Shown here: in pieces, positions 36,770 through 49,503 of the stretch
How the letters are laid out: every line of letters starts with the position of its first letter
Position numbering within the stretch: position 1 is the first letter of the stretch
The notes under the pieces: model-generated
Told to the model about the DNA's origin: nothing
What the model saw: only the letters and a program-made list of their open reading frames with translations
Database searches by the model: none
Translations under genes and position numbers: made by a program
Origin: Siphonodentalium dalli
Lineage: Eukaryota; Mollusca; Scaphopoda; Gadilida; Siphonodentaliidae
DNA length: 64,000 nt
Assembly (NCBI GenBank): GCA_032622095.1
Contig: CP136065.1
Coordinates: 241,779,530-241,843,529, forward strand
Direction: 5' to 3'

Positions 36770-37162
36770 CTTAGTTCATTAGTCCCTCGGTGTGTTCCTT
36801 AGTTCATTAGTCCCTCGATGTATTCCTTAGTTCATTAGTCCCTCGATGTATTTCTTAGTTCACTAGTCCCTCGATATATTCCTTAGTTCATTAGTCCCTC
36901 GATGTATTCCTTAGTTCATTAGTCCCTCGATGTATTTCTTAGTTCATTAGTCCCTCGGTGTGTTCCTTATATAGTTCATTAGTCCATCGATGTATTCCTT
37001 AGTTCATTAGTCCCTCGATGTATTCCTTAGTTCATTAGTCCATCGATGTATTCCTTAGTTCATTAGTCCATCGATGTATTCCTTAGTTCATTAGTCCCTC
37101 GATGTATTCCTTAGTTCATCAGTCCCTCGGTGTGTTCCTTAGTTCATTAGTCCCTCGATGTT
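36770..37162. repeat. 28-bp minisatellite, about 14 units
   Basis: Head-to-tail units of TTAGTTCATTAGTCCCTCGA plus TGTATTCC. Variants (GGTGTG, CCATCGA, one TATA insertion) are spread along the array and not clustered, which suggests repeated unequal exchange. Not CRISPR: there are no unique spacers. Confidence 0.92.
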
Positions 37163-38125
37163 TTTGGCTTCTCACTGAAACAGAACGAATAGTGTGCAAC
37201 GAATTGAATCGTTTATCGACAAAATCAAGTTAAGTTGGAAAATGCCTGAACATATATTTATATATTTATGCTGCTTAATGATGCAACGTCAACCATTCTG
37301 ACTGCAATTCCCAATGCGATATACCAAGCAGCAGCCATCATATATATATGTGTATGCCATCGGACTCCTTTGTGTTCGTCCACATATACGTTATACCTGG
37401 AAATAAAGTGACTCCAACGTTGGCTGTATCGAACTTTGTTTTGAGCCATATATGTAAATCCTCAATATGTAGATAACGCACACGCTCCATGCATAGTACA
37501 GTCCCCTACCACGTAGGCCTTACCGATGCCAGCACCTACACATAATGTGATGAAATCACTCATTTATTTGAGACAATTCATTCTGCATTATTCTGAGAAA
37601 CTGAACTGTCCATATTCATTTGAAAATTTCTAGATCAAGCCAGAATGAATTGTAATTGACAAAACACTTCAATAAAAAATGTTAGATTTATTTAAGAAAA
37701 TACACCTGCCGGCAGCGGTCAGACGCAGCGTATAGCGAGAGGACTGAACTCTGTTTTGCAGCTTATATAATACATAGCCGTGGGGGCCCGAAGAAGAGTG
37801 CATTGTTGATCGTTGTATACGAATGCCTCTCATGCGCTGGTGACTCTGTGTCTATTTGTAATCAATGTCTATGCGTTTGTCTAATTTTTCGCGTTGTGTG
37901 TCATCTGAATGAGTTTAGCCCTTACAACATCAACTAATTGAGTTTGAGCATTTGCAAATATACGTATAATTCAAAAATACGCTCTTTAAAAAATCGTCAG
38001 TTGTGGGTTGCACCCCACAATTTACTCAAACAAAAGATGGCACCCCACAAGTATTCATGAGTATGTGCAGTCACCCCACAAGTATACTTTGGCCAGTACG
38101 TCTCGCCTCATGTCTGTTGAGAAGC
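37163..38125. other. Spacer without a recognised gene
   Basis: No convincing ORF. A short CACCCCACAA phrase is repeated three times at 38011-38079. Confidence 0.3.
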
Positions 38126-38129
38126 CCGT

Positions 38130-38600
38130 CACCCGGACGTCCGAGTATATATCTCAACACCAGTTGTCGGATCTCAATGAAATATTGTATGGATGTTTAC
38201 CAATATTACATGGGGCCATTCAGTGGAGTGTGCAATTGTTTTATTCTGGTTTTAAGATCTAGAGTTTGTTTATCTGGAAAAGTTGGGGTTTTTGGTCTGT
38301 CCGAGCAGATATCTCAACAATAGTTTGTCGTATCTCAATGAAATTTGTTATGAATGTTTACCACTATATATCAGGACATTCAGATGAGTATATTCAATCG
38401 TTTTATTTGGGTTTTCCGTTTTAGAGTTATTCATATTTGTTTATTTGGAAATGTTTGTATTTAGTCCGTCCGAGCAGATATTTCAACAATATGTTGTCGG
38501 ATCTCAATGAAAATTGGTGTGGATGTTCACTATTAGAGAACATTCAATGGAGTGTTCAATCGTTTTGTTCATGTTTTCCGTTCTAGAGTAATCTTTCCGC
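38130..38600. repeat. Three-unit tandem repeat of about 165 bp
   Basis: Units share TCCGAGCAGATATCTCAACA, GATCTCAATGAAA and a final TTTTAGAGTTATTCAT-type segment. Divergence among units is moderate. It lies in the presumed intron upstream of exon copy 2. Confidence 0.7.
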
Positions 38601-38663
38601 CTGTCTGAGTTTCTCAGCCATGTGTTATAGCTATGCTCACACTAGGTGGTACATGCACCGGGC

Positions 38664-38946
38664 AGCAGGGTTGGTAGTTTGGGGGGGGGGGCTAACCCCG
38701 GGATCTTCGAAAGGGTCGAGTGACCCTTTCCTTAACCCCTCATTTTCAGCTTTATTATGAAAAACATGAAAAAAAAAGAGAGAAAAAAAAAAGAAGCAAT
38801 TTTTAGTTCTTCATCTTTTCTTTGTCTTGTTCTTCTTATGCCTCCTCGCCGGTGGTGGTGCTGACGAAGAGGCATCCGCGGGAGGTGTGCTGGTGTCAGT
38901 GTCGTGGATTGTGACATCAACTGTCGCCGGATCAGAGGCGTCGTCT
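38664..38946 (-). mobile_element. 5'-truncated retroelement insertion in the intron
   Basis: Flanked by a 12-bp direct repeat CATGCACCGGGC (38652-38663, 38947-38958). Read on the minus strand, a short frame ends in a basic tail (RRHKKNKTKKR) at a TGA near 38801. It is followed by AATAAAG and then a 9-bp perfect stem GAAAGGGTC-ACTC-GACCCTTTC at about 38709-38730. A long target duplication, truncated frame and 3' hairpin suggest non-LTR retrotransposition. The family is not recognised. Confidence 0.6.
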
Positions 38947-39002
38947 CATGCACCGGGCGACAGCTCAGCTCTTGTTTTGTATGGAAATATTCCTTAATTA
39001 GG

Positions 39003-39033
39003 TATTATGTAACGTTTGCTAATTCTATTGCAG
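39003..39033 (+). promoter_or_regulatory. 3' splice site of ANKRD50 exon copy 2
   Basis: A branch-point-like TGCTAAT (39017-39023) lies 11-17 bp before CAG at 39031-39033, with a short pyrimidine-rich stretch. The ankyrin frame is open on both sides, but similarity to ankyrin consensus begins at VSNILIEQG right after CAG. This sets the exon start at 39034 and not at the apparent upstream TTG. Confidence 0.75.
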
Positions 39034-40692
39034 GTCAGTAACATCCTTATAGAACAGGGTGCAAAGGTCAGCGAGCTGGACAATGACGGGAGATCACCGC
39101 TCATTCTAGGGGCACAAGAGGGGCATCTAACTGTGGTGAAAACTCTTCTTAAACACGGCTCCTCTTTAGATCACAAGGCGCACGATGGGAGGTCTCCGTT
39201 TCGCAGTGCTGCATTGGAAGGCCACAAAGAGGTGGCGGAATATTTAATATCTCAGGGTGCGAGCATCAACTATAAAGACCCGGATGGGAGGTCTACGTTA
39301 TATGTGATAGTGCTAGAAAATAAAACTGATGTTGCACGATTTCTTCTCGAACAAGGCGTCGACGTGGAAAGCGTCGACGTAGAAGGGAGAACAGCTTTAC
39401 ACGTTGCTGCTTGGCAAGGCCATTTTAACATGTGTGAAATATTGTTACAGAAAAGTGCCGATGTGAACGCAATTGACAATGACCAAAGAACTGCCCTGCA
39501 ATCAGCGGCATGGCAAGGCTGTGATAGCGTGGTCAAACTGCTGCTTGACAAAGGTGCAAAGGTCGACCACACGTGCAATCAGGGTGCGACAGCTTTGTGT
39601 ATAGCTGCGCAAGAAGGACACGATTCAGTCGTTAAAGTGCTACTGCAGTACCATGCAAACCCAAACCACGCCGATCAGTTTGGTAGAACTCCCATACGCG
39701 TGGCTTACAAAAGCGGTCACGGTGATGTGTGTAAACTGTTGGAAAATTATGGTGCTAACCCGGTGAATGGGGCTAAAAGTCAGAGCATTTCTTCAACGTC
39801 AAGTAGCGGGACGCGATCATCAGACAACGTCGCCGCATCGACAACGGCAAATCTCATGAACAGTTCCCACATGCATAGCTCGCCTTCAGATTCACCAGAC
39901 TCAACGTTTGATAAGCGAAAATCATATCTATCAAATTCCTCAACCGGTCGTTCTAGTCTAACTTCCTCAACAAACCAAAGTTCTTCTCATGGAGGTCCCG
40001 CAAAGTTCGACCCTGATAACTGTTTGACTTTCACTCAACAGCTTCAACAGTGCTCAATGTCGCGAAACAGGTCGAGACCTGTAAGCAGGGTTTTATCCCC
40101 CGTCAGTGAACCTCAAAGCCCAGTGCAATCGCCTATGAGTTCTCCCTTTATGGATCCGTGTAACTTACCTGGAATGGCAAAACCTCAACAATCTTCGGAC
40201 AAAAATATCAATTTGCTGGGGTATTCACCAATGAAATACACGAACTCAAAGCAAGACAAAATCGCTGCTACCATCAATATTATAACAAATCCAAATGCTG
40301 AACTCCCGTACGGCAATGACGAACCAGTTTGGCAAATCAACCCTTCCTATTTCAAAAACAATATCGCTCGGTTAGAATCTCAACGGAAACAAAATGCAGA
40401 CTACACGAACAACACCGATGTGAGTCCAAAATCGGAACAACGTTCTCCGGAAATGAGGCGAAAGCGAAACGGAATCGTAACTAACCCGAACATGCTTTCC
40501 AAAGGTCATACTAAAGGGCAGGGATTGAATGGGCATTACGCCAAAATTCACGTTGTTCCTGGTGATTCTCCTGAGATTAAAAGTTCGACGTCAAATGGCA
40601 TACTTTCTGGGGACGAAGTTGGAATGTCAAATGGCCACAAGGGTCCTGCTAGACCCAACGGTCTGTCGCTCAAAAAGGAAACACCATTATGA
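39034..40692 (+). CDS. ANKRD50: ANKRD50-like terminal exon, copy 2 (complete exon)
   Basis: A 552-codon coding exon from the splice acceptor to TGA 40690-40692. Residues 1-16 finish one ankyrin repeat. Seven full ankyrin repeats follow (about residues 17-248), then a 300-residue Ser/Pro/Asn-rich tail with the ANKRD50 signatures (SPSDSPDST, FTQQLQQCS, MRRKRNGIVTNPN) and C-terminal ETPL. ANKRD50 is an endosomal ankyrin protein linked to SNX27-retromer recycling, and the PDZ ligand fits that. Of the five differences from copy 1, D in GCDSVVKLL is the usual residue in this ankyrin position (copy 1 has A). No upstream exons of this gene were found between 23.6 and 39.0 kb. It could be an alternative last exon of the gene that contains copy 1, a non-functional duplicate, or the other haplotype. 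Confidence 0.93.
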   Translation, partial: VSNILIEQGAKVSELDNDGRSPLILGAQEGHLTVVKTLLKHGSSLDHKAHDGRSPFRSAALEGHKEVAEYLISQGASINYKDPDGRSTLYVIVLENKTDVARFLLEQGVDVESVDVEGRTALHVAAWQGHFNMCEILLQKSADVNAIDNDQRTALQSAAWQGCDSVVKLLLDKGAKVDHTCNQGATALCIAAQEGHDSVVKVLLQYHANPNHADQFGRTPIRVAYKSGHGDVCKLLENYGANPVNGAKSQSISSTSSSGTRSSDNVAASTTANLMNSSHMHSSPSDSPDSTFDKRKSYLSNSSTGRSSLTSSTNQSSSHGGPAKFDPDNCLTFTQQLQQCSMSRNRSRPVSRVLSPVSEPQSPVQSPMSSPFMDPCNLPGMAKPQQSSDKNINLLGYSPMKYTNSKQDKIAATINIITNPNAELPYGNDEPVWQINPSYFKNNIARLESQRKQNADYTNNTDVSPKSEQRSPEMRRKRNGIVTNPNMLSKGHTKGQGLNGHYAKIHVVPGDSPEIKSSTSNGILSGDEVGMSNGHKGPARPNGLSLKKETPL

Positions 40693-41767
40693 CATTGAAA
40701 TGTGAGTATTTACCAAAGGGTATCCCATATTCGTTCATTTATTAACAATGAATACCATCGGTGATATTTCCACATTTGCATGATGTGCGAGGGAATAGTA
40801 ACAGGCAACGAATTTGGTCCTTGTTTGAATCAGCATTCATATTACAGCATAGCATGCGGCTTATGATTGTACCGCATAGCATATAGCATAGCATAGCTAT
40901 ACATATTTTGACAACCAGTATATGCATATATGAATATACATATTTTTTCTTTTCTATTTCTTGCTTGCCTTTTGTGTCTAACAATTGATTTAAAATAAGA
41001 AAATATTCACTTCTAAATACAAAAACATGCAACTTGACAATGAAATTATTATTGGTCGGAAATATACATTTCCAGAGTAATTAGTCTCAGGCTAAGTTGT
41101 ATATATGTAGTTTCCAACTCTGTTGTTTGTTTACTCTCTTGTCAACCATTTTATTAACAACCCACAACGCGACAGCTAGTACCGAGTGAAATGACCACTC
41201 CTACATGTCCGGATAATGTTTTACAAATTAATATACAAGTTATTTAGATTTTCTTATCACATCAGCGAGTCAATTGTATGGGCTATTTTGGAACACATAT
41301 CCACGTGAACACGTTCAGAGCGTGTACCAACAACGTACCAAGAAGGAAAACTCTATCTTGTTAGTGACCTGAATCACGGCAAATTGCATTTCAGCTATAG
41401 ATTTGCCACGATCGAAATAAACCAATTTATTATACATTTATTGATTATAGACAAAAATATACCGAGTCTTCAGTTTTATTCGTATTTTATTCGTATTTTA
41501 TTCACAAATGAGATATTTGTAGTCTTTAAATTGGGATTTATAAAAAATATGTTGCTGTAATTGTGGCCCGAAAGAGATAGGTCATCTTTAAATGATAAAT
41601 GTTATTGTGGAAAACGTTATTTCGGATTTACCATTTGGGGATGAAACAATCTTGAACTCAACCACCCTGCAGCCACACCCCTATGCTTCTCTCCAAACAA
41701 AGTCTGTATTGGAACTCCATTATTCGATCAGATCGGGCAGCGCCATCCATCAGAACATCAGAAAGAG
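40693..41767 (+). other. 3' UTR and downstream flank of ANKRD50 copy 2
   Basis: No ORF. Lacks the copy 1 blocks at 1790-2030 and 2310-2740, including the AATAAA near 1965. A remaining AATAAA lies near 41416. Confidence 0.5.
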
Positions 41768-41771
41768 TTAA

Positions 41772-42018
41772 CCATTTGAGTGCCAGGTCGATTTTTGTAA
41801 CAACCCATATAGTATACCCTGTGCCAATGCATTCTCTTATATATGCGAGTCGACCATAGGTCGCCTCGCATATATAAGAGAATGCATTTTTTTTTTACAA
41901 TTTTTTTTTTTTTTTTTTTTACAATTTTTTACAATTTTAATAATTTATTCCTAAATTCTTTAACAGACTTATTTTGTATGTTTAGGGCCGATGAGATCGG
42001 CCCCTGGCACTCAAAGGG
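41772..42018. mobile_element. TTAA MITE, family B, copy 2
   Basis: Right end CCTGGCACTCAAAGGG and TTAA duplications at 41768-41771 and 42019-42022. The palindrome (41823-41888) has lost its last bases into an expanded T-run. Orthologous to 3310-3556. Confidence 0.8.
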
Positions 42019-42040
42019 TTAAATGTGTTTTATTACGTGG

Positions 42041-42044
42041 TTAA
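42041..42044. other. Empty TTAA site for the MITE at 3583-3974
   Basis: TTACGTGG-TTAA-AAAATATAC here, versus TTACGTGG-TTAA-element-TTAA-GAAATATAC in copy 1. Confidence 0.92.
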
Positions 42045-42312
42045 AAAATATACATAATATTTTGGCTGAAGGTTGGTGCATTTTTATCAATTTAAAAAAA
42101 GAGAATGTATTGGCCTAACAATTTTGTATCTTTTTATAAATTTTTCTTACATTCATTCTTTAACAAATGTTATGATTTTTTTAAAATAATTTGTTCTTAC
42201 ATTCTTTAACAATTTTATAATATTTTTATCATTTTTTCTTACATTTTTTATAATTTGTTCAGTTTTTCTCACAATTTTTAACAATTATAAAAAATAATAT
42301 AAAATTTGTTAG

Positions 42313-42895
42313 GCCAATGCATTCTCTTATATATGCGAGGCGACATATGGTCGACTCGCACATATAAGAGAATGCATTGGCACAGGGTCTTTAATGTTCA
42401 ACCATTGGCTTATTTGTGCGAAATACATCTAAGAATAGATAGAACCATGTTGGTATCAAGCCTGAGTGTAGTGTGTCTGTTATTTGCAAAATGAGGTCCC
42501 AAGAGGAGGAATTTATTGACGCTATCCCGCATAGCAGGCTAGCATCACTAAATTCACCCTCATGGGACCTCATTTTGCTTAGGCCTCATCTTCTCTGGAA
42601 AGTTTTCTTATTATCAAATTTATATAGAAACTTATTCACATAGATTATATTTCTGTATTAGTTTATATAGTGTATCTATGTCCCTAAATTGGCAGACGAC
42701 ACATTGCTTAATCGAGTTCTCAATGGGTGTACATCACAATATTCACCAGTTGGGAACTTCAATCTGAGTCTATGTCTTCCATATATAGCAGATGAGGCCA
42801 TGCAGAATGAGATCACCATAGGATGAATTTGGTGATGCTAGCCCACTATGCGGTATAGCGCCACTACATTCGCCCTCTGGGGACCTCAATCTGCA
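42313..42895. repeat. 69-bp palindrome and two GAGGT palindromes, copy 2
   Basis: Palindrome at 42313-42381, followed by GAGGTCC-type hairpins at 42493-42572 and 42804-42895. Orthologous to 4250-4832. Confidence 0.65.
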
Positions 42896-43259
42896 AATGA
42901 CAGGCACACTAAACTCAGGCTTGGTTGGTCTATCAATAGGTCTGACATTATAGTGGCATATCTTGGCAGCTAGGTGTCTGCCAAATGTTTTGTTGTAATG
43001 CATCGTTTGCACGCATGCACGTAACGTATATTTAGTCACTGTGCACCCGTACCATTGTTAACCGATGATCAATATATCTGTCAGCCACCCACAACACCTC
43101 AGTCAATTACGTAAGCCAACCCAATCGTTTCTGGATGTTGGCACCGGTTTATAGTCGTAAATTCTTCATGATAGGTGACTCGTGAACACAAAGATATATT
43201 TGGTTTTCATGCTACTGTGTGTGATGTTGTGATCATACTCGTCTTCTTATTAAAGTTAT

Positions 43260-43267
43260 GACGCATA
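43260..43267. other. Empty 8-bp site for the hAT-like element at 5201-5730
   Basis: A single GACGCATA in flanks identical to those of the filled site. Confidence 0.9.
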
Positions 43268-46061
43268 ACATGTTTGAACGGAACTTACCCGGAAGTGAAT
43301 AATTTGTTGAATATGGGTTTTTTTGTTTATTTATTTTATATATTGTCAATAATTTAAAGTCACATGGCGGTTTGCAATCCAATATGCACCTAATATTATT
43401 CACTTTTGAATTCCATCCTGTACCGAAATGGGTCGATAAATACCTGAACAACCTTTTCTACGACATTATATGTCCCAGAATGACGCATTGAATGTATATA
43501 TAATATACATATTCGAACACAAAAATCGGACTCCGAACAAATTACTGCCTCTTTGTATTCATTGAAATTCTGGAATCGGAAACGGAATAACGCGCGACAG
43601 TCCAAAAAAACCGGTACAAACGAATGATCTCCAATTTATTGAAGCACGCGACACGTATTTTCAACGCTATATCGACTAATTTGTTGGGAAATCTTCCCCG
43701 AGCAAATATTGCCTGTTTGTATTCTTTGAAATTCTGGAATCGGAAACGGAATAGCACATAGTTTCGCGCTATATCGACGAATATGTTGGGAAATCTTCTG
43801 CGTAATTTAGATTTCTCTTACCAAATTATGTATACATCATTTTGGGGCTCGAATGAGCCATATCCATTTAAAGGGACACTAGTAATTAATTTGGCGACAC
43901 AACGACGTTCTATGTTTAGTATTTATTATAAGGGTGTCCAGATAACTGATCACATTATATCTTAGAAACTCGATCGGGATTTTGCACTTAATTTGAGGTT
44001 TAGCATACTATCCCGATTGGGTACCCCATATTACCAGTACATGTTCCAACCGTTCATGAACAGGTGCTCCAGGGTAGCCGGGCAGGTACTACATAGTACA
44101 CGGACAGGCAATATACATAGCACCTGGATATTTGGTACACCAGATTATCTGACAGGTACTCCAAAGTACATGGCAAGTACTCCAGAGTACCAACATTTTG
44201 GTACTCCACACTGGAGTATAGTGCCTACGTAGGTACTCCAGGGAACCTGGGGTTCTAAGAGTGTACACGATGATTGATGCATGTATGGTGTGATATAAAC
44301 AATACCATAGACATTTAGATTTAAAAAAAACTGTGATAGATGTTTTCCGATCACGAATTCCAATGCACTCACGGTGGTTAATGTGTAAAGATTAAAATAG
44401 TCTGTAAAAATATTACCACTAAATGGAACTAAACCACTCACAATAGGTAATTGTTTAAACAATATAATGGGTTGTAAAACATCACCACTAAGAAGAACAT
44501 GGAGAATTATATAAACTCTGATCTTATATTAATTATTGATCGCTCCCCATGCAGTAACGAAACTTTACGTGTTGATACCATTATTATGTAAACAAAACTT
44601 TAACAGAGATTTGTCAACAAACATCGCTAATCGCGCAGTTAGTTAACATATTTTGGTCTTCGTTATGATTTTCAGAATATTTTTCGATGCTTTGACATTT
44701 TCAAATGGTTTACCGTCGAGTTTTGATTAAATTTTGGTATGTTATTGGACTTTGATAAGTAATTCCACTATGACAGTAATGTTTACCGTCGAGTTTTGAT
44801 TATATTTTGGTATGTTATTGGACTTGATAAGTAATTCCACTATGACAGTAATGTTTACATAGCAATGGTTTCGATATTTCGTTATTGGAGAGTTATTAAT
44901 AATGAAAATAAGGAATACATGTTACCCAATGTTTAAGTCGATCCATGTTTGCATGTACTTGTTGATGATAGTTTTTCACATACTTCACATAAATAACATT
45001 TATGGTTAATTCGCACGAACGCATTTCGAAGGCCTTTTATGGAATTGCGACGAATTTCAGATCATTTTATCACATATAATATTTTTGGAAAAAAAAGATA
45101 AAAAAACGATTTCGAAACGACTGGGGGTTACAAAAATTAATATTGATTTTCTTATCATAACCAAAGAGGAAGTAAAGACACCTTAAAGAAAAATTATAGT
45201 TCCATTTTGAATGTATCTTTTCATGTTGACAAAACTGTTCAACCATCCTTATCACCCATGTTTATCTCAACCACCCTTATCAACCCATGTTAACTCACAA
45301 TCAACACTAACTAACCCAACACAACTTGAATATCTTTACAAGTTAATACGCCATCGATATCATTGCGCTAAGCTTTTACGTAGCTGTGTGTGCCGATAAC
45401 ACACGTGTGTCTTACTAAAAAATATGAGGCCAGATTTAGGGGCTAGTTATGTGATAATAACAGTTATGTTTTATGTAATCCACATGAACCCATTTAAAGG
45501 CCTTGTGTCCCTTTAATGAATAACTGGCCCCCTAAGGCAACCAATTTGTTTTGAGAGATACGCTGTCGGAATTCTCTTCTCGCAAATTGCTCGAGTAAAA
45601 CGCCCATTATTTCCGTATTGGGGGGATTATCAGAAATCAATAAAAGGGCAACAGATGTTACCATTAATTTTCCACACGATCGGTCTCCCATATCTATGCG
45701 ATCTCGGCGCCAGACGACTTTTTATTTATCGCCGGTTCCGCACCCATGTTCAGCCCTTTTGTCATGATAAAGAGACGAAAATCTTAAAGATGCATTTAGG
45801 GTTCCGGACCTCCTGTTAAAACAACAACAAAAACAACATTAAAATTTAATTTAACATTGTTTTCTGCTTTGTTATGTTGAAAAAATGTTGAAAACCAAAT
45901 ATGTCATACAAACTAGACCTTTAAATACATAGCATGACAGTTCTTGTTTCTCAAAAATTAGCCTGCATAGAACCTGAATGTATCTTTAAGATGTGATTTA
46001 TAATGGGGAAATATCGACCAAGTCAGCTTTGAAGATTTGAAGAATAATATATGTAACATGA

Positions 46062-46553
46062 GATCATGCCATGAATCTCTACTCTGAATGCACCGAGTAT
46101 AGAGATCATATTCCACCTGTTCATGGGAACTTTTTGATGTTCTGACGGGGAATTTATAACATTGCACAAATAACGCATGGAATGTATTTCTTTGTTAATA
46201 ATATATTCCCAGCTCGAGATTGCATGATTTGTTATGACTTTTGTTATGCCAATTTCGTAATAACAATTGCTTTGATTACCTGGGAGAAATTCCTTATTGT
46301 CAGCGACGCAAATCAAAAGCGACTCGCACCAAAGTCAACTAAATCACGCAATCTAGAGCTGGAAACCCCCCCCCCCCCACTGTAAAATACATTATGCATA
46401 ATTAAGAAAGAGGTATCAACTAACAAATATGTTTCCGGCGTTGATTTTTCAATGTTATAAACTTGCTATCAGAACATCAAAAGTTACCAGGTTTTGAACT
46501 GGTGGAATGTGATCTCTACGAATATAGCCAGAGTAGAGATTCATGACAGGATC
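46062..46553. mobile_element. Long-TIR DNA element, copy 2
   Basis: Counterpart of 8537-9018. The right end is better preserved here (GAGTAGAGATTCATGACAGG). Confidence 0.75.
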
Positions 46554-47612
46554 GCATTTGCAAGGTGGTCCCGTGTAAATACAGGCCATTAGGTCCATTG
46601 AGTGGGGGAGGGGTGGGTAGTGTCTCATGTGTTTTCATGAAAAAGTCACATAAATTATCTACACATGTTGTTTTAAAACAAATTATGGTGCAACGTGGCG
46701 ATGATCTATGCATGCTAGAAAACTAGCGTAATATTGGATAAATGAGATATTTGGAACCAGAGTGCATCTTCAATATGGAGCCACAAAGTTCACCAATGAC
46801 GCCAATATATGAAGTGAAATAACATTCATGAATATACACAGTACACTAAGAGTATAATTACGGACACTGCTATGGAAACTAACCGCGGAATAATTTCCCA
46901 CAGCGATGATAGATGCGTATACATGATATGCATGTATGCATAACATTTTGACAAAGGGAAGACACATTAACCATATATTGTTTCTGTTGAGTTTGGATTC
47001 CATCCAAGCCGTTTTATATCTCATGTGAAATATGCGGGCATGCTGCGACAATGGTTCGCAACTAATTAGCTCTGCGAACAGACTCTCGTGAGACTTCAGT
47101 ATTTAGCGAGACTGCAGTATTTCGCGAGACTTCAATATTCATGAGCCAACAGTACCACCATGTGGTATTAACCTTCAGCAGTCGACTATAATGGTTTATT
47201 TCCACTGACGTGTACTTCGCCATATTAACCATTGCATTACTGAATGGAAGACCACAGAGAGCTAGCAACCACACACGTGTTTGGAACGATGCCAGCATTC
47301 TCGATTGCAAATGACCTACCAATGAAGATGTCAAAATTAAGTTGTGTGCTGCCATGTCACTTTAAAGATGGTCTATGTTTTCCTATAACAAGTTTTATAT
47401 AGTTTCCTGGGTACTAAATGATAAATATGAATCGCAGACCCCTGTCCGGAAAACGCTTCCATCAATTACTATGGATGTTATATAAAATTTTCTGGAATAC
47501 TACACATGCAATCAATTTGTGGCATTTTACGGCTCGCGTTCGTTCGGAGCGTAGCATGCGGGATAACTCCTATCTAAAATAGTAACGAAAAAACGTCTCT
47601 ATTGATTATCGC

Positions 47613-47966
47613 AATTTTATCACATAATTTGGCCATAAAAGCAGTTTCATAATTATCGGTAATAGACACGTTTAATATCAGCGCGTGCGATGACGTCACG
47701 GCGTTCTTCAAATAACTTGGCGTTCTTCAAATAACTTGCGATCGCTGTAGTTTATGATTGTTGTTTCGATGAATATTTCGCGTTGCTTCGGGTTTATTTG
47801 ATCATGTGATAAAAGGTATCTCACACTCGTCCTATTTTATACGTAATTTATCAACCTCGTCGTCTAAATTCTATTTGAGCCTCGGTAAACCTCGGCTCAA
47901 ATCGAATTTAGTGAACTCGGTTGATAAATTCCGTATAAAATAGAAACTCATGTGAGATCCTCTATG
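47613..47966. mobile_element. Copy-2-specific insertion ending in a 140-bp palindrome
   Basis: Copy 1 runs directly across this site (about 11015-11020). The right part (47817-47958) is a long palindrome with TCTCACA outward, TATTTTATACG inward and GAGCC near the loop. It has the same build as 30285-30431 and 62927-63072 but a different sequence. The left part has TTTTATCACAT mirrored by ATGTGATAAAA at about 47805. A 20-bp phrase GGCGTTCTTCAAATAACTTG is doubled near 47700. Confidence 0.65.
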
Positions 47967-48807
47967 TATAAGATAGTATCGATATAAAATCGATATTAAT
48001 TGATATACATGTATTAAGCGTTTCCGGACAGGTGTCGATCTTCGACTCATATTTATTATTTTATACCCCGCGGAAACTATATAAAACGTGTTACGGAATA
48101 GAAGAGTTATACTATCTTTAAGCAAAGCCATCGTCTGATTGTCCTGGACTTGATGATTGTTCGCCGATCTGTCCATATGATGTATGTAACTATGAGTTTG
48201 ATCTGTCCATATATAGGCATGATGTATGTAACTATGCGTTTGACCTGTCCACATATATACATGATGTCTGTTACTTTGAGTTTAATCACACTTTTCATAG
48301 TGGAACGCTGCCACATTCAGAATGCACCATTATAATCACACGAACCAAGCTGCATACAATTTTTGTCCCCGAGGATAAGTTGATTATATATTGTGAATCT
48401 GATGTTGACATCTTTCCGATAAAAATGACTGTCCCTTGAGTTTCAAACTGTTGATGTGAACTTGAATTCTTTCTATACTAAATACCTATTGATTATTATA
48501 GTAGAGTAGTTTCCTTAGGGGACATGTTCAAATAATAAGTTCAATATGGTCGTTTGTTAAACTTATTATCTGAACATTTCTCACGAATCAATATGAACCC
48601 GTCTGCACTTGCATTATCTGTTCGGCTCTATGTCATCTGGCCATTTTTCCTGAACACCCCTACAAATCAATAATAGACCATTCCCATATATACTGTTTTA
48701 ACTGAATGGGAGAATCCATTCAGTATAGAAAGGGTTAATGGATTATGCAGTACAACGGTTTTCCATTGAGAATCAATTTGAAACACTAAGAATAAACATG
48801 CTATCAT

Positions 48808-48811
48808 TTAA
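48808..48811. other. Empty TTAA site for the MITE at 11873-12255
   Basis: ATGCTATCA-T-TTAA-AGATGTAAT, matching both flanks of the filled site. Confidence 0.93.
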
Positions 48812-49007
48812 AGATGTAATCATGGTTCCATAACTCCTCTTACAAACAATATTAATTGATAAAATCTAGTTACTTTACCATTGGCTTTGCACAAATCAAA
48901 CCCAATCGTTGGTTATCAACGAAATAAAAGGGGCTCGATGCATTCGAAGTGGGTTCATACCAAATAGCGTAGAAATCTGTAAAACAATAACAGCAAGTAC
49001 ATGTTAA

Positions 49008-49503
49008 ATGCCCACTTAATTTTTGAGTCACCGATTATTTATTTTTATTGTGCCTTGATATACGTTTTAATTATAACAATTTATGCCATCAAATATGATT
49101 AAAATACTATAATTCATCACCATTTGGAATGTTTGTGTCTCGTAATGTGCCCATAGAGTAATAGAAAATAGCTGAAAAATAAAATATATCCCCCCCCCCC
49201 CCTTTGGCTCTCAGAATGCAACATAATTCAAATAAAGATGTATTTTCAATGGAAGGGGAATAACTCTATATCTAAATAAAGTTGTTTCCCTTCCATTGAA
49301 AATAATTGACTTTGTGCATAAACTTGATCACAGAACAGACGCCAGTTTCTCAATGAAAACAACATGTTCACAGCTTATTACATCGAATAAGTTTATAATA
49401 CAATGTTTTGGAGCTTACTCTTTCAAATGGTATATGATATGGTGTATATTTTACATAATGTGAATTGGAGGGGGGGGGGGGGGGTCGAGAATTAAGTGGG
49501 CCT
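49008..49503. mobile_element. TTAA element, AGGCCCACTTAATT ends, copy 2
   Basis: Counterpart of 12472-12964. The left end is mutated to ATGCCCACTTAATT and the inner 23-bp stem now has mismatches (GTTGTTTCCC). Confidence 0.78.

Noticed and set aside
36770-37162. Regular 28-bp repeats that could look like a CRISPR array
   Set aside because: Units are directly adjacent with no unique spacers, and the context is animal DNA. It is a minisatellite.
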